From NCBI GenBank assembly GCA_028280485.1, contig JANQLS010000003.1, positions 1 to 64,000 on the forward strand: a stretch of DNA of 64,000 nt. Direction: 5' to 3'. This document shows, in pieces, positions 7,489 to 15,636 of this stretch. The translations under genes were made by a program, and so were the position numbers. The stretch is from Planctomycetota bacterium. Lineage in GTDB: Bacteria; Planctomycetota; UBA8108; JACQVS01. Below the pieces are notes generated by a model. The model saw nothing but the letters and a program-made list of their open reading frames with translations, made no database searches and had not been told where the DNA came from. Each line of letters begins with the position of its first letter. Within the stretch, counting starts at the first letter, position 1.

Positions 7489-10089
7489 TCAATTCGAAAC
7501 TAAAGTTGTCCCATTAGCACAACTGAGAGAATCGAAAGTCGGGTCGTAACCAGGAGTGTGATACGGCTCTGGCAAGGTCTGAGGATCCCCGAGGAACAGA
7601 TTGGCCAAAACGGCAATACTGTCAGAGATATCCAAGACGCCATCATCGTTCGCATCCCCAGCATCTTCACAGGCCAAGGGATCTCCACCGAGGAAAAGCA
7701 ATTCCAAGAGTCGAATCGAATCTGAAATATCTCGAACTTGATCGGCATTGGCATCGCCTCTTAAGAAGGGATCAACCGAAAAGAAGACCACTTCTTCTGC
7801 CGGTGGATTCTCATTCTGACACTCGCCGGTCAGACATTCAGCGAAGGCCGCTTGCCGTTCGTTGAAGCACTCCCCTTCTTTACCACCTAACTCAAAGCAG
7901 CGACGCATCTCGCGCTCAGCAAAGGAAGCACAATCGTCTTCACAAGTGGGTTCACAATCCCCTTCTAAGCATTCGCGAAGAGCCGATCGTTTCAGTTCTT
8001 CACACTCTTCCTCACCGTTGCCCTCGTCTAAACACGATTGGCGAACTTGACGAGCGTGAATCGAGCAAGAGACTTCGCAGTCCGACTTTGGCTCTTCTTC
8101 GGGATCTTCTTCACCTTCAGTACAGTGCTCCATGAAACATCCACGGGCCGTTTCTTCGTAAAGCTCAATACAGTCACGTTCAGAGCCACCATCTTCGAAA
8201 CAGGCGTTCCTGACTTCACGAGCTTCCGCTTTACACTCAGCTTCGCACCGTTCTTCTGGATCAGGTTCTGGCTCGGGATCGTCCCCACATTCCTCAGAAT
8301 CGAGGCAAGTTTCGAATGCGACATTGAAAGCTTCGCTACAATCCCGCTCACTGCCCCCTTCTTCAAAGCAGGCTTCCATGTGCTGACGAGCCTTACGCTT
8401 GCAAGCATGCTCACAATCAGTGGGCTCTTCACACTCGCCTTCTAAACAAGTTTCAAAAGCATTGATAAAGATTTCGTGACAATCACCTTCAGAGCCACCG
8501 TCTTCGAAACAGAGGTGCCTTTTCTCTTTAGCGTGATTTTCACAGCGATCTTCGCAACCGAGTTCAGGATCAGGCTCTTCCCTGCACTCACCCCGAACAC
8601 ACTCTTCGAAAACACCTTCAAAGAGTTCTTGGCAGTCACCCTCCGAGTCGCCTTCTTCGAGACATGCTGCTCGAACTTCTTTCGCGTGATTTTCACAACG
8701 TTCTTCGCAACTCAGCTCAGGTTCTTCTTTGCATTCACCGCGAACACATTCTTCGAAGGCATTTTCGAAAACTTCACGGCAATCACCTTCTGAACCGCCT
8801 TCTTCTAAGCACTGATTGCGGACTTCACGAGCGTGACCTTCACAGCGACTTTCACAGGTGGGCTCAGGCTCTTCTCGACATTCGCGCTCAATACACAATC
8901 TGAACGCTTCTCCTGATGCCTCATTGCAATCACCTTCAGAGCCGCCTTCTTCAAGACAACCAGCTCGAACTTCCTTAGCGTGATTTTCACAGTGATCTTC
9001 ACAGGTGAGCTCAGGTTCTTCGCGACATTCACGATTTACGCACGATTCAAACGCTTCTTCGAAGACTTCATGACAATCCCCTTCGGAGCCACCCTCTTCG
9101 AAACACCTAGCGCGTTTTTCCTTCGCGAAATTTTCACAGTGTTCTTCGCAAGTGAGTTCGGGCTCTTCACGGCATTCACGATTCACGCACAATTCGAATG
9201 CTTCCTCGAAGACCGCATGGCAATCCCCTTCGGAGCCACCCTCTTCAAAACACTGAGCCCGTCTTTCTTTCGCGAAATTTTCACAGTGTTCTTCGCAAGT
9301 GGGCTCAGGTTCTTCGTCTTTACAACCACCGATTACACATTCTTCGAATTCACCGAGGAAGAGCTCATGACAAGCTTCTTCATTGCCCCCATCTTCCAAA
9401 CAGTGATTCCGAATTTCACGAGCTTTATCTTCACAGTGCTCGATACATTCGGAGTCGTCAGCTTCAACTTGGCCCACAACAAGTTCGAGAATAAAGGAAG
9501 CATCTGAACTGGTTAAGGCGTGGTTGTGAACACTCGCCGCTAAAACATTTCCCCCTTCATTGAGGAGCTCGAGAGGAAGGATCACAATCGCCGGATCATT
9601 TCTCGGAGCATCACCGATGGCCTTGAGAGCTCTCATGGTGTGAGAAATGGATCCTTCTTGAGGGATATTGACACGGGTAACTTGCTCTCCATTGAGAAAC
9701 AAGCTGAAACCATCGTCGTAACTGATTCGAGCGAAGAGTTTTTGCCCTTCGTCAATCTCAGGAGTTTCGAAAGAGGTTCGAAGGAAAAAGGTGAGGTAAC
9801 CTCCTTCGACACACTCTTCACCCTCGCCCTCACCTTCCCCGAATCGACAACGCATGTCTTCGAAGATGGTTTCATCGTCGTCGTCTCCGTAGCCGAATCC
9901 TTGAGGACCCGAATTCCATTCGGAATCATCGAATTCAGACTGGGTCCATCCTTCACCGGGAGACTCCATTCCTTTGAAGTACTTCCAGGTTGAACCTGCG
10001 GTGATGAGTATTTGAGATTCTTGCGCGCTAAGGTTTAGGGAGAGAAGAAATGGAAGGCAAAAGAATAGTACCTTTGAGATATTCTTCAT
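7489..10089 (-). CDS. Secreted protein with eleven six-cysteine repeats and a dockerin-like C-terminus
   Basis: About 866 residues from the ATG at 10089, chosen because AAAGGGG lies 5 nt upstream; the frame extends to 10137 without this signal. A signal peptide (KVLFFCLPFLLSLNLSAQ) is followed by a jelly-roll-like module (about 35-205) with GYGDDDDETIFEDM, paralogous to one in the CotH protein. From about residue 212 to 755 come eleven tandem units of roughly 49 residues with six cysteines spaced C-x3-C-x10-C-x9-C-x10-C-x4-C, joined by acidic Glu/Pro linkers. Each predicts as two or three short helices that could be cross-linked by disulfides. The C-terminus has two EF-hand-like loops (GDANADQVRDISDSI, GDANDDGVLDISDSI) as in dockerin-like planctomycete exoproteins. 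I recognise no family for the repeat. A structural or surface-layer role is a guess. Confidence 0.85.
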   Translation of the reverse strand: MKNISKVLFFCLPFLLSLNLSAQESQILITAGSTWKYFKGMESPGEGWTQSEFDDSEWNSGPQGFGYGDDDDETIFEDMRCRFGEGEGEGEECVEGGYLTFFLRTSFETPEIDEGQKLFARISYDDGFSLFLNGEQVTRVNIPQEGSISHTMRALKAIGDAPRNDPAIVILPLELLNEGGNVLAASVHNHALTSSDASFILELVVGQVEADDSECIEHCEDKAREIRNHCLEDGGNEEACHELFLGEFEECVIGGCKDEEPEPTCEEHCENFAKERRAQCFEEGGSEGDCHAVFEEAFELCVNRECREEPELTCEEHCENFAKEKRARCFEEGGSEGDCHEVFEEAFESCVNRECREEPELTCEDHCENHAKEVRAGCLEEGGSEGDCNEASGEAFRLCIERECREEPEPTCESRCEGHAREVRNQCLEEGGSEGDCREVFENAFEECVRGECKEEPELSCEERCENHAKEVRAACLEEGDSEGDCQELFEGVFEECVRGECREEPDPELGCEDRCENHAKEKRHLCFEDGGSEGDCHEIFINAFETCLEGECEEPTDCEHACKRKARQHMEACFEEGGSERDCSEAFNVAFETCLDSEECGDDPEPEPDPEERCEAECKAEAREVRNACFEDGGSERDCIELYEETARGCFMEHCTEGEEDPEEEPKSDCEVSCSIHARQVRQSCLDEGNGEEECEELKRSALRECLEGDCEPTCEDDCASFAEREMRRCFELGGKEGECFNERQAAFAECLTGECQNENPPAEEVVFFSVDPFLRGDANADQVRDISDSIRLLELLFLGGDPLACEDAGDANDDGVLDISDSIAVLANLFLGDPQTLPEPYHTPGYDPTFDSLSCANGTTLVSN

Positions 10090-11032
10090 GGGTTCCCCTT
10101 TCATCATATGAACGGTCCTACGACCTTGAGAGCCCAAAAAGACGATAGGATCTCAAGGCGCCAATTAAATGGCTTTCGCCAACGTTGATCGAAGATGCGA
10201 AATTGAATTCACATCATACTGGCACTAATGTGCCCCCAGTAGATACGAAAATGAAGGAATTTCTGCAAGAGACCTGATAAAGAAATCATTTAAACCAAAA
10301 TCACTGGCAAAGCCTCCACCGTCATACCTAACGATGTGTAGGAAGGAACCAACTCACCCCTAAACCGGTGCATCATAAGTACGATTGATGATACCCCGAT
10401 GGTTCATTCATGGGCCCCTGCCTGACTGGCAGACAAGAGTTTGCGGCAATCGGGAGAAATTGCCTATAGCAAATGCAGCCGAAACGAGCCCAAAAGGACT
10501 CCTTTCATCTGTAGCGAGAAACAAATATGGAAGTCGAGGAAAAACGACCCGTTCAGCGCTCCTCCAGGAGGATCCTCAGCGTTTCGACTACCCTTACCGG
10601 CATGCTGACCTGGAAGAAAAACTGACACAGCTTTTGGCTGTCGATGGACCCCTGAGCCCAAAATGGACCCAAGCCGGAGCCAATTAAATCAGGATTGTAA
10701 AAAACCAGATTTATGACGACATTTTCGCTCAATACGCTGCAAAAAATAAGAGGTTTACCCTCGAATTATTCAGAATTGAAAAATATTTGCCCTCTCATGC
10801 CCTCCATAAATGCTCAATTTGAAAGGGGAAACATTGATTCTATCTATCTCTACACCGTGAAACTGTGTTAGCTTATTGAATACGGGATAGGGAGATTTTA
10901 CCGACTGATTATCGTTCTGAAGGCACTTTGAGAGTCCGGATTTTCTTCTGGCAAACTCCGCTCTCAACCTTCAGCTCATCTCAGATTGGCAGATCTGAAC
11001 ATTGTATTAAGCAACAAAAGAGGGATGTGGTT
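10090..11032. other. Gene-poor interval with structured segment
   Basis: No well-supported gene. Around 10438-10478 a nested inverted repeat (TTTGC / GCAAA enclosing GGCAAT / ATTGCC) can form a hairpin, and TCCTCC-A-GGAGGA lies near 10562. The frame at 10385-10687 overlaps both. The rest shows nothing definite. Confidence 0.4.
10385..10687 (+). CDS. Doubtful small ORF
   Basis: A 100-residue frame starting with two ATGs and no ribosome binding site. The C-terminal third (ADLEEKLTQLLAVDGPL) looks somewhat protein-like, but the N-terminal part has irregular composition and the region contains inverted repeats that could instead reflect a structured RNA. No family is recognised. It may equally be chance. 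Confidence 0.2.
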   Translation: MMIPRWFIHGPLPDWQTRVCGNREKLPIANAAETSPKGLLSSVARNKYGSRGKTTRSALLQEDPQRFDYPYRHADLEEKLTQLLAVDGPLSPKWTQAGAN

Positions 11033-11578
11033 ATGGGTTACAAAACAGATACAACTTATTCAACGACACTACAAAAATACGCGTCACTATTGAGGGAGCT
11101 TGTCGAAGACGTCCTTCCTCTCATTGAAACTTCAGATGACCCTGAAATCCAAGAGCGCTTGGCTTTGATCAAACGCTTCCCTCAGGTCTTTATCTGCATC
11201 AATCCCAATCATTTCAATGATGAGCTTCTGTGGTCCTTCGATGATCAAAAAGTAGATGCCATCCATGAAGCAGCTCAGCTGGCTCGAAAACGCATCCAGC
11301 ACATCCTGAATTTACTCGGCATCGGCGCCCTCATTCACTTAGATATCAATCCCGAAAGCTGGGAACCTCAAGGGCGATTCGACCTTCATTGGAATCGAGT
11401 AGGTCACCTCGCATTTACCCCGGGCCTGTTCCCGACGCGCTGGATTAAAGATTTAGAGAATATCTCGCAAGACATGGACAGCCATGTCGAAAAAGTTTGG
11501 ATGGAATGCAAGAAGCGAAACGACTCGCCCCCAGGAAGCGATATGGATCGTGACAATCCTCATAACTACTATCGCTGA
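11033..11578 (+). CDS. Hypothetical cytoplasmic protein
   Basis: About 181 residues from the ATG at 11033, preceded by AGAGGGA at 7 nt spacing; the frame is open further upstream but without such a signal. It has no signal peptide or membrane segment and looks largely alpha-helical. Features include a central Asp/Asn-rich stretch (NPNHFNDELLWSFDDQKVD), then AIHEAAQLARKRIQHILNLLG, and a C-terminal hydrophilic tail. No family recognised. It stands alone, about 200 nt upstream of the metalloprotease gene. Confidence 0.7.
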   Translation: MGYKTDTTYSTTLQKYASLLRELVEDVLPLIETSDDPEIQERLALIKRFPQVFICINPNHFNDELLWSFDDQKVDAIHEAAQLARKRIQHILNLLGIGALIHLDINPESWEPQGRFDLHWNRVGHLAFTPGLFPTRWIKDLENISQDMDSHVEKVWMECKKRNDSPPGSDMDRDNPHNYYR

Positions 11579-11663
11579 TCACCAATCTAGGCGTAAAAAT
11601 TCTGTTTAAACTCAACTCGAAGACGATTAGTATTAATCTATAGGTGAAGAGCTTTTTTAATCC

Positions 11664-11679
11664 TTCATCTATAGATGAA
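11664..11679. promoter_or_regulatory. Perfect 16-bp palindrome upstream of the metalloprotease gene
   Basis: TTCATCTATAGATGAA is an exact palindrome about 105 nt before the start at 11785. It could be an operator for a dimeric regulator; no other copy was noticed. Confidence 0.35.
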
Positions 11680-11784
11680 CTACGATTCTTTTACGTTTTT
11701 TATTCCTTATTTCAAAGACTCCATTCCTTCAAATCGACAAAGAAGGAGTCACCTTTGAGAAAGTGGGCACTTATTTAATCAGCC

Positions 11785-14220
11785 ATGGAAAACCATAAAA
11801 TCCATACTTATCATCCCCGTAAATCCGCAAGCAATTTCCTCTCTATATTCCGTACAGCACTCCTTTTATTTAGTTTCTCCCTCAGTCTCATTGTCGGAGC
11901 TTCCCTCGGAGGCCTTCAACTTAGCGGAGAAACCAAAACGGCTACGGACCTCAACACTCTTAAACGCCAATTAACGGGGATCGACACTCCCTGGGAACAA
12001 AGACGTGAGGCAGCTCTAAAATTAAAAAAATCGGGGAAGGATGGAATACGCTTACTTCTCAGCGGCATGGCGAGTAGTCGAAAAGAGATTCAATTCGCTT
12101 CTAGAATCGGAGTTTTAAACTACGGTCCCAAAATCTTACCTTCGCTCAGAAAACTCACTCAATCTAAAAAATACAACTTCCAAGTCGGCGCACTTAAGTG
12201 CATCGGCGATTTTGGTGGCGAAGCCGAGACCTACATCCCCCACCTGGGAACTTTCACCAAAAGCAAAAATCCACAGATTAAAGAAGCGGCGGTGGAAGCT
12301 CTCATCAATATCGATGGTGAGCTCAATATCCCCTGGGAGACCATCTCCTTAAAATCGGGTGCGGTCTTGCGGGGGGTTATCGAGGAGACGACAAAAACCA
12401 ACATCAAAGTGGCGACGATTCGCAACAACAAAGGCGAAGTCACCATCATGCACCTCAATCTAAATCCCGCCCAAGTCAAAAAGAAATCAGAAGCCAAACC
12501 TGAACTCAAACCTCTTCTTCGGGCCCGATTAGATTCCTATGCCAAAAAGTATCAATCTTTCGAAAAGCGAAGCCGAGACATCCATCTCGAAGAAAAGCTT
12601 TTTGACGGAGATGTCGTCAAGACTTATTCGAGCGAAACCATCAACCTGAGAAGCACGACCCCAGAACCTTTCCTCAAAGAAGCCATCATCAAGATTGAAT
12701 CGATGGGGAAAGCCTACAACGATTTCCTCCAGGCTCCCCTTGTACCTCCAACTCAAGTTAAAGTGCTCATCGCGGGAAGCGTCGAAGAATATAAAGACAT
12801 TCAGAGAAAGATTTTTGGATCTTACATCCTCAACCCAGCTTTTTATCTTCCCGCTCAAAACTTGATTGTGGCCTACAGTAACTTAGAACATTTCAAAGAA
12901 GAGGTAGCTAAGGTCAAGGGTAAGCACGAGGAGATCCAGGAAGAGATCCTCACGATCAAAAAGAAGATCAATAAGCATAAGAGCTGGTTAGCCACTGAAG
13001 TATCCAAAGCTAAATCTAAAATCACAAGCCAACATGCCGCACTGAGAAGGCAGATCGATCGAATTAAAAGTAGCTCGAGACGCCGACAGATGAAGCGCGA
13101 CATCGATCGGCAAAAAAAGGCAGCCTTCAAAAATCTCGACAAACAAATCAAAGAGATTCGAGATCAACTTAAAGACGCCTCAAATCTCCTCAAAGAAAAA
13201 GACAAAGAGATCGACGAGGTCAATCGCCACAATCGAGCATTCTTATCTGAAATTACAAAAGACATGTACTCGACTCTCGCTCACGAGTACTTCCACGCCT
13301 TTTACAGTAATCAGGTCTTGGGAAAAGAATTAGCTCACTTGGATTTGCGTTGGCTCAACGAAGGTCTTGCCATGTACTTCGAGGCTTCACGCTTCAATGG
13401 TATTCAGCTCTTCCCCGGAGCCCCCGATGAGCGTTGGATCAAACTCCTTCAGAAAATTCAAAAAGAGGGAAAACTCTTTACGATCCACGAAATCTTAGAT
13501 GCAAAACCCGAAGATTTCATTGTTCACGAACACTCTAAAAAGAGAACTGCCGAAGACATCGAAAATCCCGATGACTCAGCAGACATCTTTGAAGGCGATG
13601 AAAAGCAAAAAGACAACTTAGATGACATTCTCGACAACAAAGAAAAACAAGAAGAAGAAATCGAGGAAAACGACATCCTAGATGGGAAGGTCAAGAAAAA
13701 GAAGTCTTCGAAAACGGAAGAGAAACCCAAAAAGAAAAAACTCCCCGATATCGAATATGAAGTCGTTAACGAAGATGAAAACCATGATGAACATGAACAC
13801 CAAGAGCCCAAAAAAGATCAACCGATCGACCACAACGATCCCGGATTTCGCTCGTTCTTGTTCTACACCCAATCTTGGTATCTCGTTCGCTTGTTAGCCG
13901 AAGACCAGAAGCTCGATAACTACGACAAGCTTCGAAATTTCCTCGTTGAAGTCAATGAGAGTAAAGATGTGAAAAAAGCCTTCGCCAAATTAGCAGGAAA
14001 GAGTATCGAGGAGCTTGAAAAGCGATACTTAGCCCGATTGAAGGCCGATGATTATCAAATCTATCGTTGGATTCGGTTGCGAGAAGGAGTAGGACCTCGA
14101 GGCAAAGATGTCATCTTTGCCCGAGTCACCACTCGAATCAATAAACAAGTGAGCCTTCGTACTCGGGATGGGAAAATTCTTAAGCTCAACGAAGAAAATG
14201 TGTTGAACTTAGATTTTTAA
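11785..14220 (+). CDS. Exported HEAT-repeat/coiled-coil HExxH metalloprotease
   Basis: 811 residues. An uncleaved or late-cleaved signal segment lies at about 20-43. HEAT-like helical pairs occupy about 55-185 (QRREAALKLKKSGKDGIRLL, then VQ-type repeats). Then comes a beta-rich linker with a KSGAVLRGVIEE motif. A long charged coiled coil runs from about 375 to 485. The gluzincin motif HEYFH has H500, E501 and H504, with a candidate downstream Glu ligand in LNEGLAMYFE, as in DUF1570-type peptidases. An extremely Glu/Asp/Lys-rich disordered block spans about 580-675, followed by a helical C-terminal region completing the peptidase-like fold. Likely a membrane-associated or secreted zinc peptidase; the substrate is unknown. 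It ends 30 nt from the convergent DUF1552 gene, the gap containing a 13-bp tandem duplication (TTTTAATTCCAAG). Confidence 0.8.
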   Translation: MENHKIHTYHPRKSASNFLSIFRTALLLFSFSLSLIVGASLGGLQLSGETKTATDLNTLKRQLTGIDTPWEQRREAALKLKKSGKDGIRLLLSGMASSRKEIQFASRIGVLNYGPKILPSLRKLTQSKKYNFQVGALKCIGDFGGEAETYIPHLGTFTKSKNPQIKEAAVEALINIDGELNIPWETISLKSGAVLRGVIEETTKTNIKVATIRNNKGEVTIMHLNLNPAQVKKKSEAKPELKPLLRARLDSYAKKYQSFEKRSRDIHLEEKLFDGDVVKTYSSETINLRSTTPEPFLKEAIIKIESMGKAYNDFLQAPLVPPTQVKVLIAGSVEEYKDIQRKIFGSYILNPAFYLPAQNLIVAYSNLEHFKEEVAKVKGKHEEIQEEILTIKKKINKHKSWLATEVSKAKSKITSQHAALRRQIDRIKSSSRRRQMKRDIDRQKKAAFKNLDKQIKEIRDQLKDASNLLKEKDKEIDEVNRHNRAFLSEITKDMYSTLAHEYFHAFYSNQVLGKELAHLDLRWLNEGLAMYFEASRFNGIQLFPGAPDERWIKLLQKIQKEGKLFTIHEILDAKPEDFIVHEHSKKRTAEDIENPDDSADIFEGDEKQKDNLDDILDNKEKQEEEIEENDILDGKVKKKKSSKTEEKPKKKKLPDIEYEVVNEDENHDEHEHQEPKKDQPIDHNDPGFRSFLFYTQSWYLVRLLAEDQKLDNYDKLRNFLVEVNESKDVKKAFAKLAGKSIEELEKRYLARLKADDYQIYRWIRLREGVGPRGKDVIFARVTTRINKQVSLRTRDGKILKLNEENVLNLDF

Positions 14221-14250
14221 TTCCAAGTTTTAATTCCAAGGGCTCATTAG

Positions 14251-15636
14251 TTAATACAGGTCTTTTAAGGGCCCTCGAGAGTCACCGAGCTCGCGACAAG
14301 GCGCCCCCATTCGATCAGCTAAGGACAAGAAAAGATTATTGAGGGGAGTGTTTTTAGGATACTTCCTGTACTTACCCGTCTTCAGCGTTCCTCCTCCTTT
14401 CCCCACCATCAAAATGGGGAGCCCACTGTGGCTGTGGCTGTTACCATCGCTAATCCCACTTCCATAAACAAGCATGGAATTATCTAAAAGGCGACGGCTT
14501 CCTTCTCGGGTCGAAGCGAGCTTGTTCACGATGTAAACAAACTGCTGCATGTGGTAAGCATTGATCTTTTGAATCTTCTCTTGCTTGTCTTGCTTCTTCC
14601 CGTGATGCGAGACATCGTGATGCCCATCAGGAACACCGATTTGACGATAACTGCGATTACTACCTTCATTAGCAAACATGAATGTAGCTACGCGAGTTAA
14701 GTCGGCTTGAAAAGCCAAGACTAAAAGGTCTCCCATCAGACGGATGCGCTCGCCGATCTCTTTGGGTCGACTGTCGGGTAATTCCTTGGCGAGTTTCTTG
14801 GCACCGGGAGGCGGTCTTCGCTTTCTCCCACTCTGTCGTGCCTCTTCTTCTGCACGAGCGATACGATCTTCGATATCAAAGACTGCTTCTAAGTATTCAT
14901 CGACTTTTCTTGAATCCGTAGCTCCTAATTTTCCCTTTAGCTTTTTGGCATCCCCTAAAACGAGGTCGAGAATCTTACGACGATACTTGAGTTCCGCCTC
15001 ACTCTTCTTGCCATCCTGAGTACTGGGAAACAAGCGCTCAAATAGCTGTCGAGGATCGGTCTCTTTCGCCATCGGAAGAGATTCCGTCTTCCAAGAAACA
15101 TTGTTGGAATAGGCACAGCTATAACCTGAATCACAACTTCCTGATTGCCGTCCATTTTCCGTTCCCAGTTCCAAGGAAGCGAAAGGAGTTTTCTTTCCGA
15201 TTTTTTGGGCTATGTACTGATCGATCGAAACCCCTACTCGAATATCCTTCCCTCCCGTCTTGTAGGGCTGAGCTCCGGTGAGAAAGGCAGAAGCCGCTCG
15301 AGCGTGATCACCGGGACCATCACCATTGGCTCTCGCCTTATCTTGAGTCAAGCCGCCTAGAAGCAACATGTCTTTGCGGTGCTTCGTTAAGGGGCGAAGA
15401 AGCTCAGGCAATCGCGAGGGTAAGTTACCGACCTTTTCGGGCTCCCAAGCTTTCATATGAATTCCATTGGGCACGTAGAAAAAAGCAACCCGGCGAGGAT
15501 TCTTAGTTTTGGGAGCACCGAAGGCTCTACCCATCAATTCATTGTGAGGAATCATCGCTTCTAAAAAAGGTAGAGCTAAGGATGCGCCCACCCCATGAAG
15601 AAAAGTTCGTCTGGGTAATTTATTATCTGAATTCAT
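14251..15636 (-). CDS. DUF1552 Tat-exported protein
   Basis: 461 residues with an N-terminal twin-arginine signal (LPRRTFLHGVGASLALPFLE). The DUF1552 family is characteristic of Planctomycetota, Verrucomicrobia and some myxobacteria and is related in fold to DUF1501/sulfatase-like proteins. It is nearly always encoded beside a multi-DUF cytochrome protein, as here. Conserved-looking segments include VAFFYVPNGIHMKAWEP, LLLGGLTQDKARANGDGPGD and VYGSGISDGNSHSHSGLPI. The ATG overlaps the upstream gene's TGA (TGATG), implying translational coupling and a joint function, probably in envelope-associated oxidative chemistry; this is inference. Confidence 0.93.
   Translation of the reverse strand: MNSDNKLPRRTFLHGVGASLALPFLEAMIPHNELMGRAFGAPKTKNPRRVAFFYVPNGIHMKAWEPEKVGNLPSRLPELLRPLTKHRKDMLLLGGLTQDKARANGDGPGDHARAASAFLTGAQPYKTGGKDIRVGVSIDQYIAQKIGKKTPFASLELGTENGRQSGSCDSGYSCAYSNNVSWKTESLPMAKETDPRQLFERLFPSTQDGKKSEAELKYRRKILDLVLGDAKKLKGKLGATDSRKVDEYLEAVFDIEDRIARAEEEARQSGRKRRPPPGAKKLAKELPDSRPKEIGERIRLMGDLLVLAFQADLTRVATFMFANEGSNRSYRQIGVPDGHHDVSHHGKKQDKQEKIQKINAYHMQQFVYIVNKLASTREGSRRLLDNSMLVYGSGISDGNSHSHSGLPILMVGKGGGTLKTGKYRKYPKNTPLNNLFLSLADRMGAPCRELGDSRGPLKDLY

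Noticed and set aside
8038..8445. 135-aa open frame on the plus strand inside the cysteine-repeat gene, plus similar frames at 8476-8793 and 8980-9507
   Set aside because: They are antisense to the tandem repeats and inherit length from the biased codon use. Phe/Thr-rich, no ribosome binding site, no family.
14214..14245. Attachment-site-like duplication TTTTAATTCCAAG twice
   Set aside because: A simple 13-bp tandem duplication at a gene end with no integrase nearby.
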